The translations under genes and the position numbers were made by a program. Below the pieces are notes generated by a model that was not told the DNA's origin, made no database searches, and was given only the letters and a program-made list of their open reading frames with translations. Positions 43,906 to 56,000 of a stretch of DNA of 64,000 bases are shown here, in pieces (position 1 is the first letter of the stretch; the number at the start of each line of letters is the position of its first letter). This stretch comes from Amphiura filiformis (Eukaryota > Echinodermata > Ophiuroidea > Amphilepidida > Amphiuridae), in NCBI RefSeq assembly GCF_039555335.1, contig NC_092628.1, positions 96,359,782-96,423,781 on the forward strand. Reading direction: 5' to 3'.

Positions 43906-46900
43906 ATATTGTTGATGCTGAATTTCTTATCAATAACATGCTGGACGCTTAATGTTGGAGGTAAAATTGGAGGCAAAACAATGGAAAATTTGGCTTGAGC
44001 TGGATTAAAAAAATATTATAGGTAGATTAATATTATTTTGATTCACAAAGTTGGAAAAATTCCTTATGATATGTGTTAATTCTGATCTGTAACTGCTGAA
44101 CATTAAAATGTTTAGGGATCAGATAGCAACGTTTGTGCAGTATTTTTTGTGTGACATGAGAGCACATCAGACACACCAAATTGCATTCTGAATACAAGGA
44201 ACGTCCTGATATCAAATATTTTTGATTTTTTGAAATTTGCGAAAGGGCAAATTATTATAAATTGATATTTTTGACATATAACATTCCTCAAAGTAATCTT
44301 TATAAATCAAATGATATCTACTTAGAATGTATATGTAGCTGGGAGTAACGACACTCATTTGAAAATTTTGACATTTTGTATTTTCCAAACATTATCTCTG
44401 ACACAAATGAAATTAGTTTTCCCCATGAGGAACAATTTTCCAAATGTGTATGTAGGGTAACCATTTCAAGGATAGTGCCCTGGAAATGGATCGATGACAT
44501 ACCAAACTAGGTTTTCTCAACCCAATGGAAATATAATCCAACTTCCATCTATTCCTCAGATAACTCAAAGAACTATGATCGATAGTACATAAGATTCAGA
44601 AAAAATAGCACGTTTTGCCAGAAAAAACAATCCAATCCTAATTCTTTAGTTGGAACTAACTGGAACAAAATGCCAACAAAAGTCATATTTTTATATTTGG
44701 AAATTTTTTTATGAAAAAGGGGCAATTTCGCAGGTTTTCTTACAACTGTAATCTCAAAAACATTAGTACTGTATTTTTCTGGACTTCTGGAGTAGTAAAT
44801 AACAAATCACACAACAATTAAGATATGTCATCGGTATCTGAGTAAAATTTTACTAACCCAACACCACAAGATTACACTTATTCTCAGTTCTTTGTAAAGC
44901 TTTTGATAAGAATGCACACTGTTAGTGACTTCAACATGTATGTATACGGGGCAACAGAAAGAACTTTATGAAAATATCACATTTAGAAATCTATTATACT
45001 ATACATGATGTCCAGTTGTAAAAAATAGGTTAAGACATAATACACTTTTTGAACACAGCTTATCAAATATACAGCTTAATATAGTATAGCACTTATGAAT
45101 AATTTAAAATTGCATTAAAATATTTGCATATAGAAGGAATGGTCAAAGTAAATGTGTAAACTCATAATACTGTTTCTATTTATACTAATGCTTTATATTA
45201 CTCAAGTTTAGATTTAAACTTTTTATATACTAATGTTGCTGAAGGTAAATATTATACACATGTACATTGTACACAACTTGAAACAAACAGCGGGAATATT
45301 AATAGAGTAACGCTTGCTCGGGTGGTTTGACCCACTCTCCTTGATAACAAGTTAAAGGGCGAGATTTTTATATCATCAGTAAACTAGACTGTCTAATGTT
45401 TCTTGCAGATACAATCATTTGGCAAAAACATCTTACAATTTGTATTTTCTGGTTGTCAACAGCCAGAAATTAACAACATGGTGGCCTATTGGCATTGTAA
45501 TACATTCATTTATGTGCAACCTGCTAATCAACTTAAATTTTGGAAATAGTATTTTTTGTGGCTATCTGATTGGGCCATTCCTTAAAAAGAGGGTGCTAGA
45601 ATCATAAAATGCTCCTTTAATACAGCAGTCGTGATCAATCTATGGCTGCTTTGCTTAGAAAGTATAAAAATGCAAGGAAGTAGGCCAGTTACAATTTTAT
45701 AGTACAAATGTAGCCAATCAGGAATTTTATAGTACAAATGTAGCAATCAGGAAACTACCCCAGCGACTCTCCTGTGATGTCATAACATCAAGTGTGTCAC
45801 AATAGTTCATCACCTGATCAGTCAGCCTGATGATGCATTTTGGATGAGACGCGATACTGTCGCTATCAAAAATAGTAAGACCAGATGAACAGATTTGCTC
45901 TATTTACGAAAAATGCTCTTGCAAAAAGCGATCAAGTATAAATTTAGCACATTTAGTCTTATTTTTGCTCTTTTGAGACTTTTTTTACAAGAGATTTTGG
46001 AATGACATAGTGCACAATATTTGTTGGAATTGCTTTACATTATATAGTACAAGTTAAAAGTCATGTATGATATCTAGAGGAAAGACTCGCACGGTTGATA
46101 GTCTTAGGCACAAAATATATCATGTATTGTTTTTCAATGAAAAATATATATACTTTATTAAGAACCAAAATATTTCAACAAACAAATAAAGCTAATTAAT
46201 GTGTCATGCCACTTATTACCAGCCTAGGTGGCAAAGGGTGGCACTTCAATATTGGAGCCTCATGTATGTTGGGCTGTTATGGCCCATGGCCTGTCACCCA
46301 AATTATTTGAATACCCTTCATTTCTCCTAGGACTTGGATCTGTCAACCATGTCAACCAAAGACCCATCTTTTTTCTCTCATTTACAAAATTTAATTTTGA
46401 TCATCGGATCAGTTCTCGTTGTGACATTTTAGTCAAAATTTAGTTATTAATGGAATATGAAAATAAATGAATGTACACACTTTCAGATAATTTACAAGTC
46501 TTAGAAGCATTTAATTAAATTTTAATTATATAATTAAAACATTAAAAAACAATAAATAAGTATACAAATTGAAACACAAAAATGCTTCTTGTGTAAAACG
46601 CTTCTACAAATACGAAGATATATCATATCTGTACTAACACAATTTATTTTAAGTTTTACATTTTAGATTTATAAAACAAATGAACAATTTTGATATTCAG
46701 CTAAAACTGCTCAGTAAAATTAATCTAAAAATTCATGCTCATTGAATGAACCCTCCCTCCCCTTACAAACCTAATAACTCTTTTGGTCAAGTTTCCTGCT
46801 GTCTCTTAATTAAAGGCTGATGGTTATGCTGTGCCATTGTAAAAGCATATTGTAGAATACTTTACAACAGATACCCGCTGATGCTGATTATAGTTGTCAA

Positions 46901-46942
46901 ACCTCTAGCAGTGAAGTCTTGGAAGAACAGAGCAGAGTAACT
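43906..46942. other. Non-coding DNA between convergent genes
   Basis: It should hold both 3' UTRs. A minus-strand AATAAA at 46643-46648, about 295 bases beyond the whirlin stop, is a candidate polyadenylation signal. Another AATAAA on the plus strand is at about 46186. An imperfect 30-bp tandem duplication (TTTTATAGTACAAATGTAGC) lies at 45693-45751. No further gene is seen. Confidence 0.45.
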
Positions 46943-47080
46943 CTATTCATATGGGATGACCACAAATTCTATTTTAGGTTTGCTCTTGTCGTTGTATGAC
47001 CTCCTAATGATATCCACAGCTTCTGGGTGAGTAGCAGAAGTTAGCGGGGTACCATCCACTTCAAGGACTTCAAACCCAGG
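46943..47080 (-). CDS. Whirlin last exon (PDZ3 second half)
   Basis: Encodes PGFEVLEVDGTPLTSATHPE, then AVDIIRR and the final beta strand IEFVVIPYE, with TAG at 46943-46945. The end differs from the vertebrate C-terminus but has the same position relative to the PDZ fold. Confidence 0.9.
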   Translation of the reverse strand, partial: PGFEVLEVDGTPLTSATHPEAVDIIRRSYNDKSKPKIEFVVIPYE

Positions 47081-50000
47081 CTGAAATAATACAAGATAAT
47101 TGGAACAAAATGTCTTATTGCTATATTGTTTGAAACAAAATCAAAACTTTTAAGAAGGTACTACACTAACAGCAAGTACTAATATAAAGATTTTTGTAGG
47201 AGATAGTGTAGGTGTATGTTGTATATAAAACACATTACATAACTCTGTATATACAAAGATTCTTGTCATTTGATTGGTCAATTAATATTGTATTTTTGTT
47301 AAGTAGTTACCCGGAGTTGTTAGCTTTTGTATGACTATTGCACTATGTGCGAGTGCAGTTTTGATTTTCCACTGCATGGATGCGTCAGTGCGGGAATGAG
47401 ACGTAGCATTAACTTCCACACAGGTGACCACATGAATAAAATATTTTCTTTCAAAACAAAGATATTTTAGATATTCTTCAATTATTATGTTGTCCTATAG
47501 TGAATTATGAAACTAATTGGAAGAAAACAAATTTGTGTTACAAGTTATATAAAATAAATATTTCGTGGTTTTTTTGTTTGTTCATGCAATATGGTAAAAA
47601 TATTTGCATTCAGTGAAATATGCACAGTTCCATTCAATATTATACCTCATGAAAATATTCTTGCCATTGTACTTATAAACATTCAATATTTGTACACTAT
47701 AATTGATTACCTCTGTTTTACACTGATGCTGCTTAAATAGAAAACATACGAAATAAGACCACCAAGACATAAGGCCACCAAATGAAACAAAGCAAGTGAC
47801 AATTCTGGATTTAAAAGACTTCTGATTTATGCATTTTTTTCAGAAAGAACTAAAATTAGGATGACAAAAGAGCACTGATGAGGACCAATACACTATCAAA
47901 GTTACGTAATTAATCGGATTAATTACCATAGCAATAGGTGAAAACAATTTTGATCATATTGCACTGCACTACAAGCAGGTTACACTAATCACCTGTGTAT
48001 GTGTGCAATCATAGATTGAATACAATAGTGGTCTTTTCAAAGATACTAATCTTGCAGATGCAAGTGATCAGCATGATATGGTTCAATGCAGAGGTACCAT
48101 GTGAACGTATCTGTGCAGCGCGGTATATTCAAACAAAATTTTCACCTATTGCTATGGTAGTTAATCCGATTATTATGTAACTTCGCCAGCGTATAGCCGT
48201 GAATATTATTTAAGCTCAATAAAGCAATGGTGAAAACATGTAAAAAACTATGAGGATGTACAAAAATTTGCTTGTGAGAAACCGGGATAAGTGGATGGTA
48301 GTGGAATAAGGTTATATAAATGCGAACATACCTTAAGACTTCCATTGTCAGCAGCCGCTCCACCTGGGAATACTTTGTCAATTCTAACCATAGGATGACC
48401 CTGAATTTCTCTTCCACCTGCTATACTGATGCCTACAAATTATAAAAATGAAAGGACACTAATTAATGATGGAGATAATACAAACCCCATAGATAGGCTT
48501 AATTAGAGTATACTACAAACTACAAACAGCCCTTTGCAAACACAAACACAGCCCTTTCAGACACAAAATAATTGGGAAAAGGGTTTTCCAAGGATTGTCA
48601 AATTTGAGTTTAAACCACCTTTTAAGTGAGATTAAAGTCATATTGCAACTGGCATTGTAAGATATTAAGATAGTTTAGCCATAGACCCTGGAAGATATTT
48701 CCAGGGTCTATGGTTTAGCGTGCCAAATCTTTCTTGAGTAAAAATACAACCTTTCTTTTTTACTTTCCAATGGCTTGTAATTAAAAGCTTGAATTTTACA
48801 TTTAATTTTGCAAACTTACATCTAAGGAACCATTCACAAACACTTGTAACAGGGGGGCCTGATACAAAAAGGGGGCCCTGAATTTTTTTATCTCTCTGAA
48901 GGGGGGCCTTTAAAAATATCACCTTAATTTTTCTCGTAGAACATGAGTTTACATTATTTTCAATGGGGCTGAAGTTAATTTTTCTTGGCCATCAAGGGGA
49001 GCCCTGAAAATAATTCCAAAAGAGGGCCCTGAAAAAAATATGTGAATTTTTCTTTTTCTATCAGGCCCCTTGTTACAAATGTTTGTGAACGGTCCCTAAG
49101 ACAAAAGATCGCTGATGTTTAGTTTTCAAAGACTTACTTCTCCAAACAGCATCTTTCACACTTTTCAACATGTTCATAGAAACCTAATATTTGTAATGGT
49201 ACTGAGTGCTGACCTCATGTTGATGTACCGAGTCCAATTTCCCTGCATTGCTACAAAATGTCCTGACATATTTCAAGCTTCACTGAATGCAGTTTTCATT
49301 GAAAAATCTCTAAACTCTAGTGTTTATATAATTAAAGTTTTTGGATACTTTGCCCAAAGAAATTCTGTGAAGATTATTGAGAAGAAAATTATTGAGCACA
49401 ATTGTAGGACATGTGTTTGCATTATGTGTATATGACCTGTAAAAAAGACCTCAACATCACTGAATTTATGTTTTCCTGACTTTGAACTTCTGCCATATTC
49501 AAGGACTATGTCCGACACAGTGGAATCTTCCAGAGGCCTTAGTTTTATTTTACTGCACATCTCCACTTTTCTTTGGAATCTACTTATTTTGTGCCGACAT
49601 TGCTTCCTTATCTCTACCTATGAAAAAAACTTACCTAAAGATGATCTGAATTTGGAGAGTTCAACAGTTATAGCTTTCACAGCTTTTCGTTCCATTCTAG
49701 GACTGTTACTAGGTGTGAGATCATCGGCTGGTCTCAATAAGTCCTCTTGAGCTCTCCTCTTGGCATGGGTGGTGATTTCTTTAAGAGGTGAAGGTTCATC
49801 CTCATCACTTGAGATAGAGATGTAGTCTGGTATACTTCGAATCTGAATCTTGGGGCCTCCTTCCTGCCTGTTAAAACTGTTCTTCCTGAAAGTGAAATGT
49901 TTAAAAAACATATTGAAACAAAAATGTATTGGATACATCTCTAAATTTTATTTATAAATGTTTGTGAGAATGTCATCAGGAAACTGTCTGCCTTGTAAGG

Positions 50001-53000
50001 TTTCACAAAACTTGTGCCCTCATTATTTTATTTGAAGTTTGTTTTTTAACATGCACGCAATGATTGCTGATATACTAATTATCATCTGAAATAGTTAAGT
50101 TTATATCAGGGTCTTTCATGTAATTTCATTTTGTAATTAAAAGGGCATTTCGTGATCCATAGCATCATCCCACCACTTGTCTCAAAAAAAGTTGAGATTT
50201 TTCCCATAATTCCCATTTTAATTCAAAGAGCTCTAGTATGGTCTGTACCTTAACTTTTTGTTTAGCCACTTTATTGTGGTAACTCTACAAATAAAAACTG
50301 CATGAATCTTTGCCTATTTGGCACTGATTAAACTATATGTGGTTCTAAAGTTTTCAGTGAAAGGCAAGCAATCTCATGCCATCCACCAAGCTTTGCTTTG
50401 TTCAAAGCTGACTGCCTTGTCCAATCAAAAAATAAAACAAATCTGGATGTAAGTTTATGTAACCTTAATATGGAACAGCATGTATTTTCTATACTTACAG
50501 AATTCCTCTCCTTGGTGGTGTAGGAGATGCACGATATTCTCCAAAAGAGACTCTTGAGCTACGCCTTGGTTTAGTCTCCTCCTCTTCTTCTTTAACCAAT
50601 ATCTTCTCCTCAAATTCTACTGTTAAAGTGTCTTGCCTCGATGCTGGTCTTCTTTTCTTGGTCTTATCCACTTCAGCATATATAGGTTCATTCTTGGTTG
50701 AATTAATGTTACTTTTAGTGGCATTTGGGGTGTTAAAAACTGGAGGCGCTGAGTAAGATCTTTCTGCAGATTCAGGTGATGGAGAGAGTTCGAAAGAAGT
50801 ATCGGTGCTCTCTTCTTCTTCCTCTTTGATTAAATCATATGTGTATGTCTTTTTGTCATCATCACTATCATCCTCAGATGACTCGCTATCATCACTAAAT
50901 TCAGGTAATGCAACGTCATCTCCAGAATCCTCTTCGTCCTCATCCGCACTGACACAAATACTAGGAACATTCTCAGAAGGAACATTTAACATTAAACTTC
51001 TCCTGGATGAAGTCTGAGGCACCACATTTGTTTTCTTAGCATTGATGCTGTTCTTATCAGCAATGTCCATATTGTTAAAATTGATCTCACTGTAGATATT
51101 TGAGTCTGAATTTGATGTGTTTTCATCACATGTCGTATTAAAGTTGTTATTAACGTTTTGCGCTATAAGTAAACTTTCTGGAGATAGCGGGGGTGGTGGA
51201 GGTGGTGACACAGGGGGAGGAGGTGGAGGGGAGGCTCTTACAGGAGAGGAGTTCCAGGAGGCATTCAATGATGGATGTGTTGCCATGGGAGGAGGTGGTG
51301 GGGAGAGTGATTCCAGAGGTGGAGGAGGGGGAAGTGGTGACACATCGACTGGGGGAGGGATTGGTTCAGGTGGGGGTGGAGGAGGTAAAGCATCTATAGC
51401 TTCTGGTGATATCGTTGGAGAGAAAGTAGAATCAGGTGGTGGGGGTGGGAGGGGAGAAGAGGGTAGAGGGGTTGATGTATTGAAATATGCAGGAGGTGAT
51501 GTTGGTCTAGATGATATTGATGGTGGAAGAGGTGATTTTGTAGGGCTTGCTGCCACTACAGGTGATGAGGTTGTTGGATTATTAGGAGGAAGAGGAGGAA
51601 AACTATGAATACTGAGTGGTGGTGGTGATTTCAATGGAGAGTGGGGACGTGTGGAGGGTTTTGTTGGAGTTCGTGGTGGTGGAGGTGGTGGCGGTGAAGT
51701 TGGTTTTATTATGGATTTTACATGAGCAACTGCTCCCGGATGTCCATCTTTTGTCAAATTTCTTAGCATGGCTTCTCGACCTGTTGCATTATCACTATGT
51801 CTTCTAACTAGAGAACTTTTAGGCAAAGCCAAGTTATCAAGTCCATGTCTTCTCTCCCTGGGTCTACCACTCACAGTGTTGACTTTAACAGGAGATGACT
51901 TTAATGCTACCGGTATATGACCATATTCTTCCCCACTGCTTTTTGTTGTCTCTTCACTTTCTGCGTTCAATAGTTGTTTGACTTCTTCCTTTCGTTCTTT
52001 TTGAAGACGTTCTAATACATTTTTATGCCGCTCCTCCTTGACTTTTTCTTCTGGGTCTTGAAGGTGAAAATTACCTTGCTCATCTGCAGATCAATTTGAA
52101 AAAAAAGAACTTTGTGTTACATTTTCCACAATCAGATAATACAAATGAAATTAGTTATATGCTATACTTTGATTGGTGCTAACCAGGAAATGTTTGGTTG
52201 CTGATACTACCCCTCAGTGCATAATCAGCCCATTTTCTTTATTTCATTATACAATATTTTGCCAAGTTGGCTGTGAAGGTTTATTGTGGTATGTTTAGGG
52301 TGTGCACTTCATAGCTATAGTCCCTGCTTATTTTTGTTTAACAGATTATTGAATTGGGCCACAGTGGACAGTAACAATCAGTAAAGCACGCAAAGGTTGT
52401 ATTTTTTCCCACTTTGATTGCAAGCTATTGCATTGACAAATGTCATGCCTGATGTTTTCTTCACCTTTGTTATAGGGTTAGGGTTAATGTTTGGGATATG
52501 GTTTGTAGATGGTTGGGTTAGGATTAACGTGTACAGTTAGGGTTAAGTGAATAGGCAGATCCGAGGATCCATGTTTTGCTAATTTTCCAATAAAAAAGTC
52601 TAAAAGTGGGAGAAAAATTGACAAAAGGGCCACTTTTTGGTGATAATGCATCCAAAAAGTCCAAAGGGCACTTTTTAGGGGTTAGGTTCACTTTTTTACA
52701 AAAATATGCACAAGAGCACTTTGAAGTCCCGCACCCCCCAAAATAAATCCTGTGTACAGACCTGTACATAAGGATGATAGGTGTTCAGTTATTTATTTCA
52801 AAACTGGTTCTTTACCTGGCCTGGAATCAAGTGGAATTTTCCTTCGTTGGCTTGGACTTCTTGCAAGAAAATCCCTTGGAGACTTATCACCTGTAAGTAA
52901 CAATAGTCACAACTATCAATTACATGTGTTTTTTTTCCAAATAGCCATAACTATACTAAGTTGAAGTCAACAAGATGACATCAATCAGAGGATGTAAGAA

Positions 53001-56000
53001 GTGTCACAAATTGTGGTTCATTCTGCCAAAGAATGTCCAATTTGTCATTTCTTTATTTAAAGACTATTGGGGATGGCCTTTTTATCCTTTTATTGCGGTT
53101 ATCATCCTGAATGAGAATTCCAAAAATGTTTATTTAAGGTACACTTTCGGTCCCCATGCACAACAACTCAATATGACAGGTTTCCCTCAGCATTGGACTA
53201 TTCTAGTTGAAATACACACTCCCCCAGTGGAGGGATTATGAATTTGAAATATAACAGATAATTCAGCATCTCCCATTTGATACTCTCTCTAGTTGTGGAA
53301 GATACAGGTAACACCATGTACAGGGGGAGTATGCATTTAAAATAATTAGCCTTAGCCATTATTTCCATTTAAAAAACATACTCCCTCAGTGGACAAATCT
53401 CAAATCTTCCACAGTGGCATGGCAGGTTTCAAATGGAACAGCCCATTATGGGGCTAAACTTAATTATTCTAGACTCTCTTAAAGGAGGATTTTGTGATCC
53501 TAGCATCCTCTTTTTATGACATTTTTCAGTAGATATCCACGAAAAAAGCTTATTTCCAAAATTTCAGAAGATTCCGATTTTGCGTTTGCGAGTTATGCGT
53601 GATTATGTGTATTACACTGCTCCATAGACAATGTGTTGTAATTTCGTTCTGGTGCACCAGAACGAAATTCAAATTTGGCGATATTTTTGCTAGACGAATT
53701 AATCTGCAAGAAATATTTGGTACATAAACATTATGTAGCCAGAGGTATCCAGTGGTGTAAAAATCTCAACTTTTTTTGGGAAAAGTGGGGGGATGAGGCT
53801 GTGGATCACGAAATGCCCGCCCCTTTAAGAAATTTCAATTGAATGAGCAAAGCCTGACATAGCGTTTATGTGCGATGTACGCCACTGTGTGTGACAGCGC
53901 ATATGCAACACAGAAGTAAATTGGTTAGTATTGTATCCAAGGTAGTGCGTTCCTGTTGTAGTTTGACATACGTGATATTCGATCGTGGCTTGATCGTGTA
54001 CAGCTGTTGAAAGCCGTGTTCATTAAATTGAAATTCCCACAGTTCAACCTGTGTGGAATTAATAGGAATGCATCTTACCTTGTGTGCCGGCTTGCATCTT
54101 CTCATGGGCTTCCATTTCCCTTCTAGATACCATGCTATCAAACCGGCCAACATCCGTTGCAGATATCACACCCCTAAATATGAAAGTTTTAAAAATATAG
54201 TTTCAATTGCACACCCTAATACAACAACAACTCAGTGCGATTTTGGATCTATAATACAAAGGTGTAAGGTTTTCCTTATTGTTATATCAGTGAAGTTTGC
54301 TTGCTTGAAATTTTGTTTTTGATGATTTTTAAAAAATAGGTAATATACGTTGTTGAGGACAACCAAATAATTTATTTGTTAAGTCTCAAGTTCAGAGTGA
54401 CTAGTGAATGGTAAACCAATACATATCTTTATTCAATGTAAAACTTGTTGAGATTTGCAACTTCTCCTTTGAATCCTTACCTTATTTCTCTCAGGAGCAG
54501 CATCTTCTCTGGTTTGTCAAGTATAGCCAACAAAGGCTCAACCAGCCTCTCAACATCACCTCCTTTGTGATACTGTCAAAATATCATACACAAGTTAATC
54601 AAATCAATGTGAATTACAATCCAACTCGTGGGATAATGAAGATGCATGCATTTAGTATATAAATACCCTAAAAATTGTATACATGCATATATGCCTATTA
54701 ATGAGTTGCCCGGACAAGAATGAATTTTATGGTAGTTTATGTAACTTTATCATTTTTTTTTCTTTGTTATGGATATTTGTAAATTAAAAGGAAATTTTTT
54801 TTTTAAAGTGTAACAAAATACCCTAAAAATCTGTTCTTTTCTGAGAAACTCGTTAATAAGCACATTGGCTTATTATATGACTTTTTATGGTGTGATGCCG
54901 CCTGTGAGTCTGAGTCAACAAGAACTTGCCTCTAAAGCAATGCCAGGCGGCGGATGACATGATCGCGCCGGCAACTCGTGAAACCGCCCGGCCGTATGGC
55001 ATTTTCCATATACTCGGTTAGTTTTGTGGGGTTCATTATCGAACCCCAACGGTTTTAGCTTGTATTTATATTATTTATCAACATAGGCCTATTTGTTTGT
55101 GATATTTCAAGCGATTTAAAATTTCAAAATAATCCCATTCAATTACACGGTTGACGATGAAAATTTACTGAATTTAGGGACTGCATGTCATACACCACCT
55201 GAGCAATGCCTCATTTTCAGCATTGGAAAAAGTTGTTTTTGACACCAACTTTTTCTGGTTTTTTTAAAAAGCTGGATTTAAATGGGATTCACCACCATTA
55301 TTAATTTATAATGGGTTTGGTCCAAAAGAAAGCTCATTTTTTATGTAACTTCTCAGAAATGAAAAGATGGGACAGGTAGTTCATACAACTAGCCTGTCCA
55401 ACTGTCTGTACTTTGGATCAGTAGTGACATCAATGCCTTTTTGTGGATGAACTGCAAGTATGCCGACAACCACTCTTGCATGCGTGTATGTACGCTCTGC
55501 GCGATTAACTTTACATGCGCAATTTGATACTGTGTCCAGGGACATACGCACCTGTCACTACCAAACTTGAGGGGAACCAATGTTTAGTTTGACTTTTACT
55601 GAAATTCATACACTACACTCACCCTCTTTATGTGTCTTCTTATTGCTTTGATTTCATCATTACTGAGTAGCTCCTTGGCTCTCTCAGCAAGCAAAGTCAT
55701 TCCAGAGACATCAACAGCTGTGCTAGAATGCATGATCTGTGTCCCAGCTCCTTGGATGAACACACCACGCTGCTTACCCACACTGCCTTGCGTTGATGCT
55801 ATACCTAAGGGATGAACATTCAATATAGACCATATAGGTAAAGCCATGGAAGGGACATCGGTTACACAAGAAAGAATGAATTTGTACACTAGATGACAAA
55901 ATGGGGATGTATCATACTCCCCTGGTCGCAGCTCTGCTTCAAGAGTGTTGCTACTTGATATTAAAGCCATATTATAACATTTCTGTAAAAATAGATTAGT

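Larger units (their letters stand above)
48433..49634. other. Whirlin intron with palindrome and MITE
   Basis: It contains the palindrome at 48679-48713 and the MITE at 48826-49096. Open frames at 49115-49566 lack splice support and are rejected. Confidence 0.5.

Noticed and set aside
49115..49566. Overlapping open frames in a whirlin intron
   Set aside because: No flanking splice sites in phase with neighbouring exons and no recognisable domain.
51117..51608. Open frame on the plus strand encoding a glycine-rich protein
   Set aside because: It is the antisense of the polyproline-coding whirlin exon; codons for Pro read as Gly on the other strand.
52475..52550. TTAGGGTTA words suggesting telomeric sequence
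   Set aside because: Only isolated copies of one or two units; not an interstitial telomere array.
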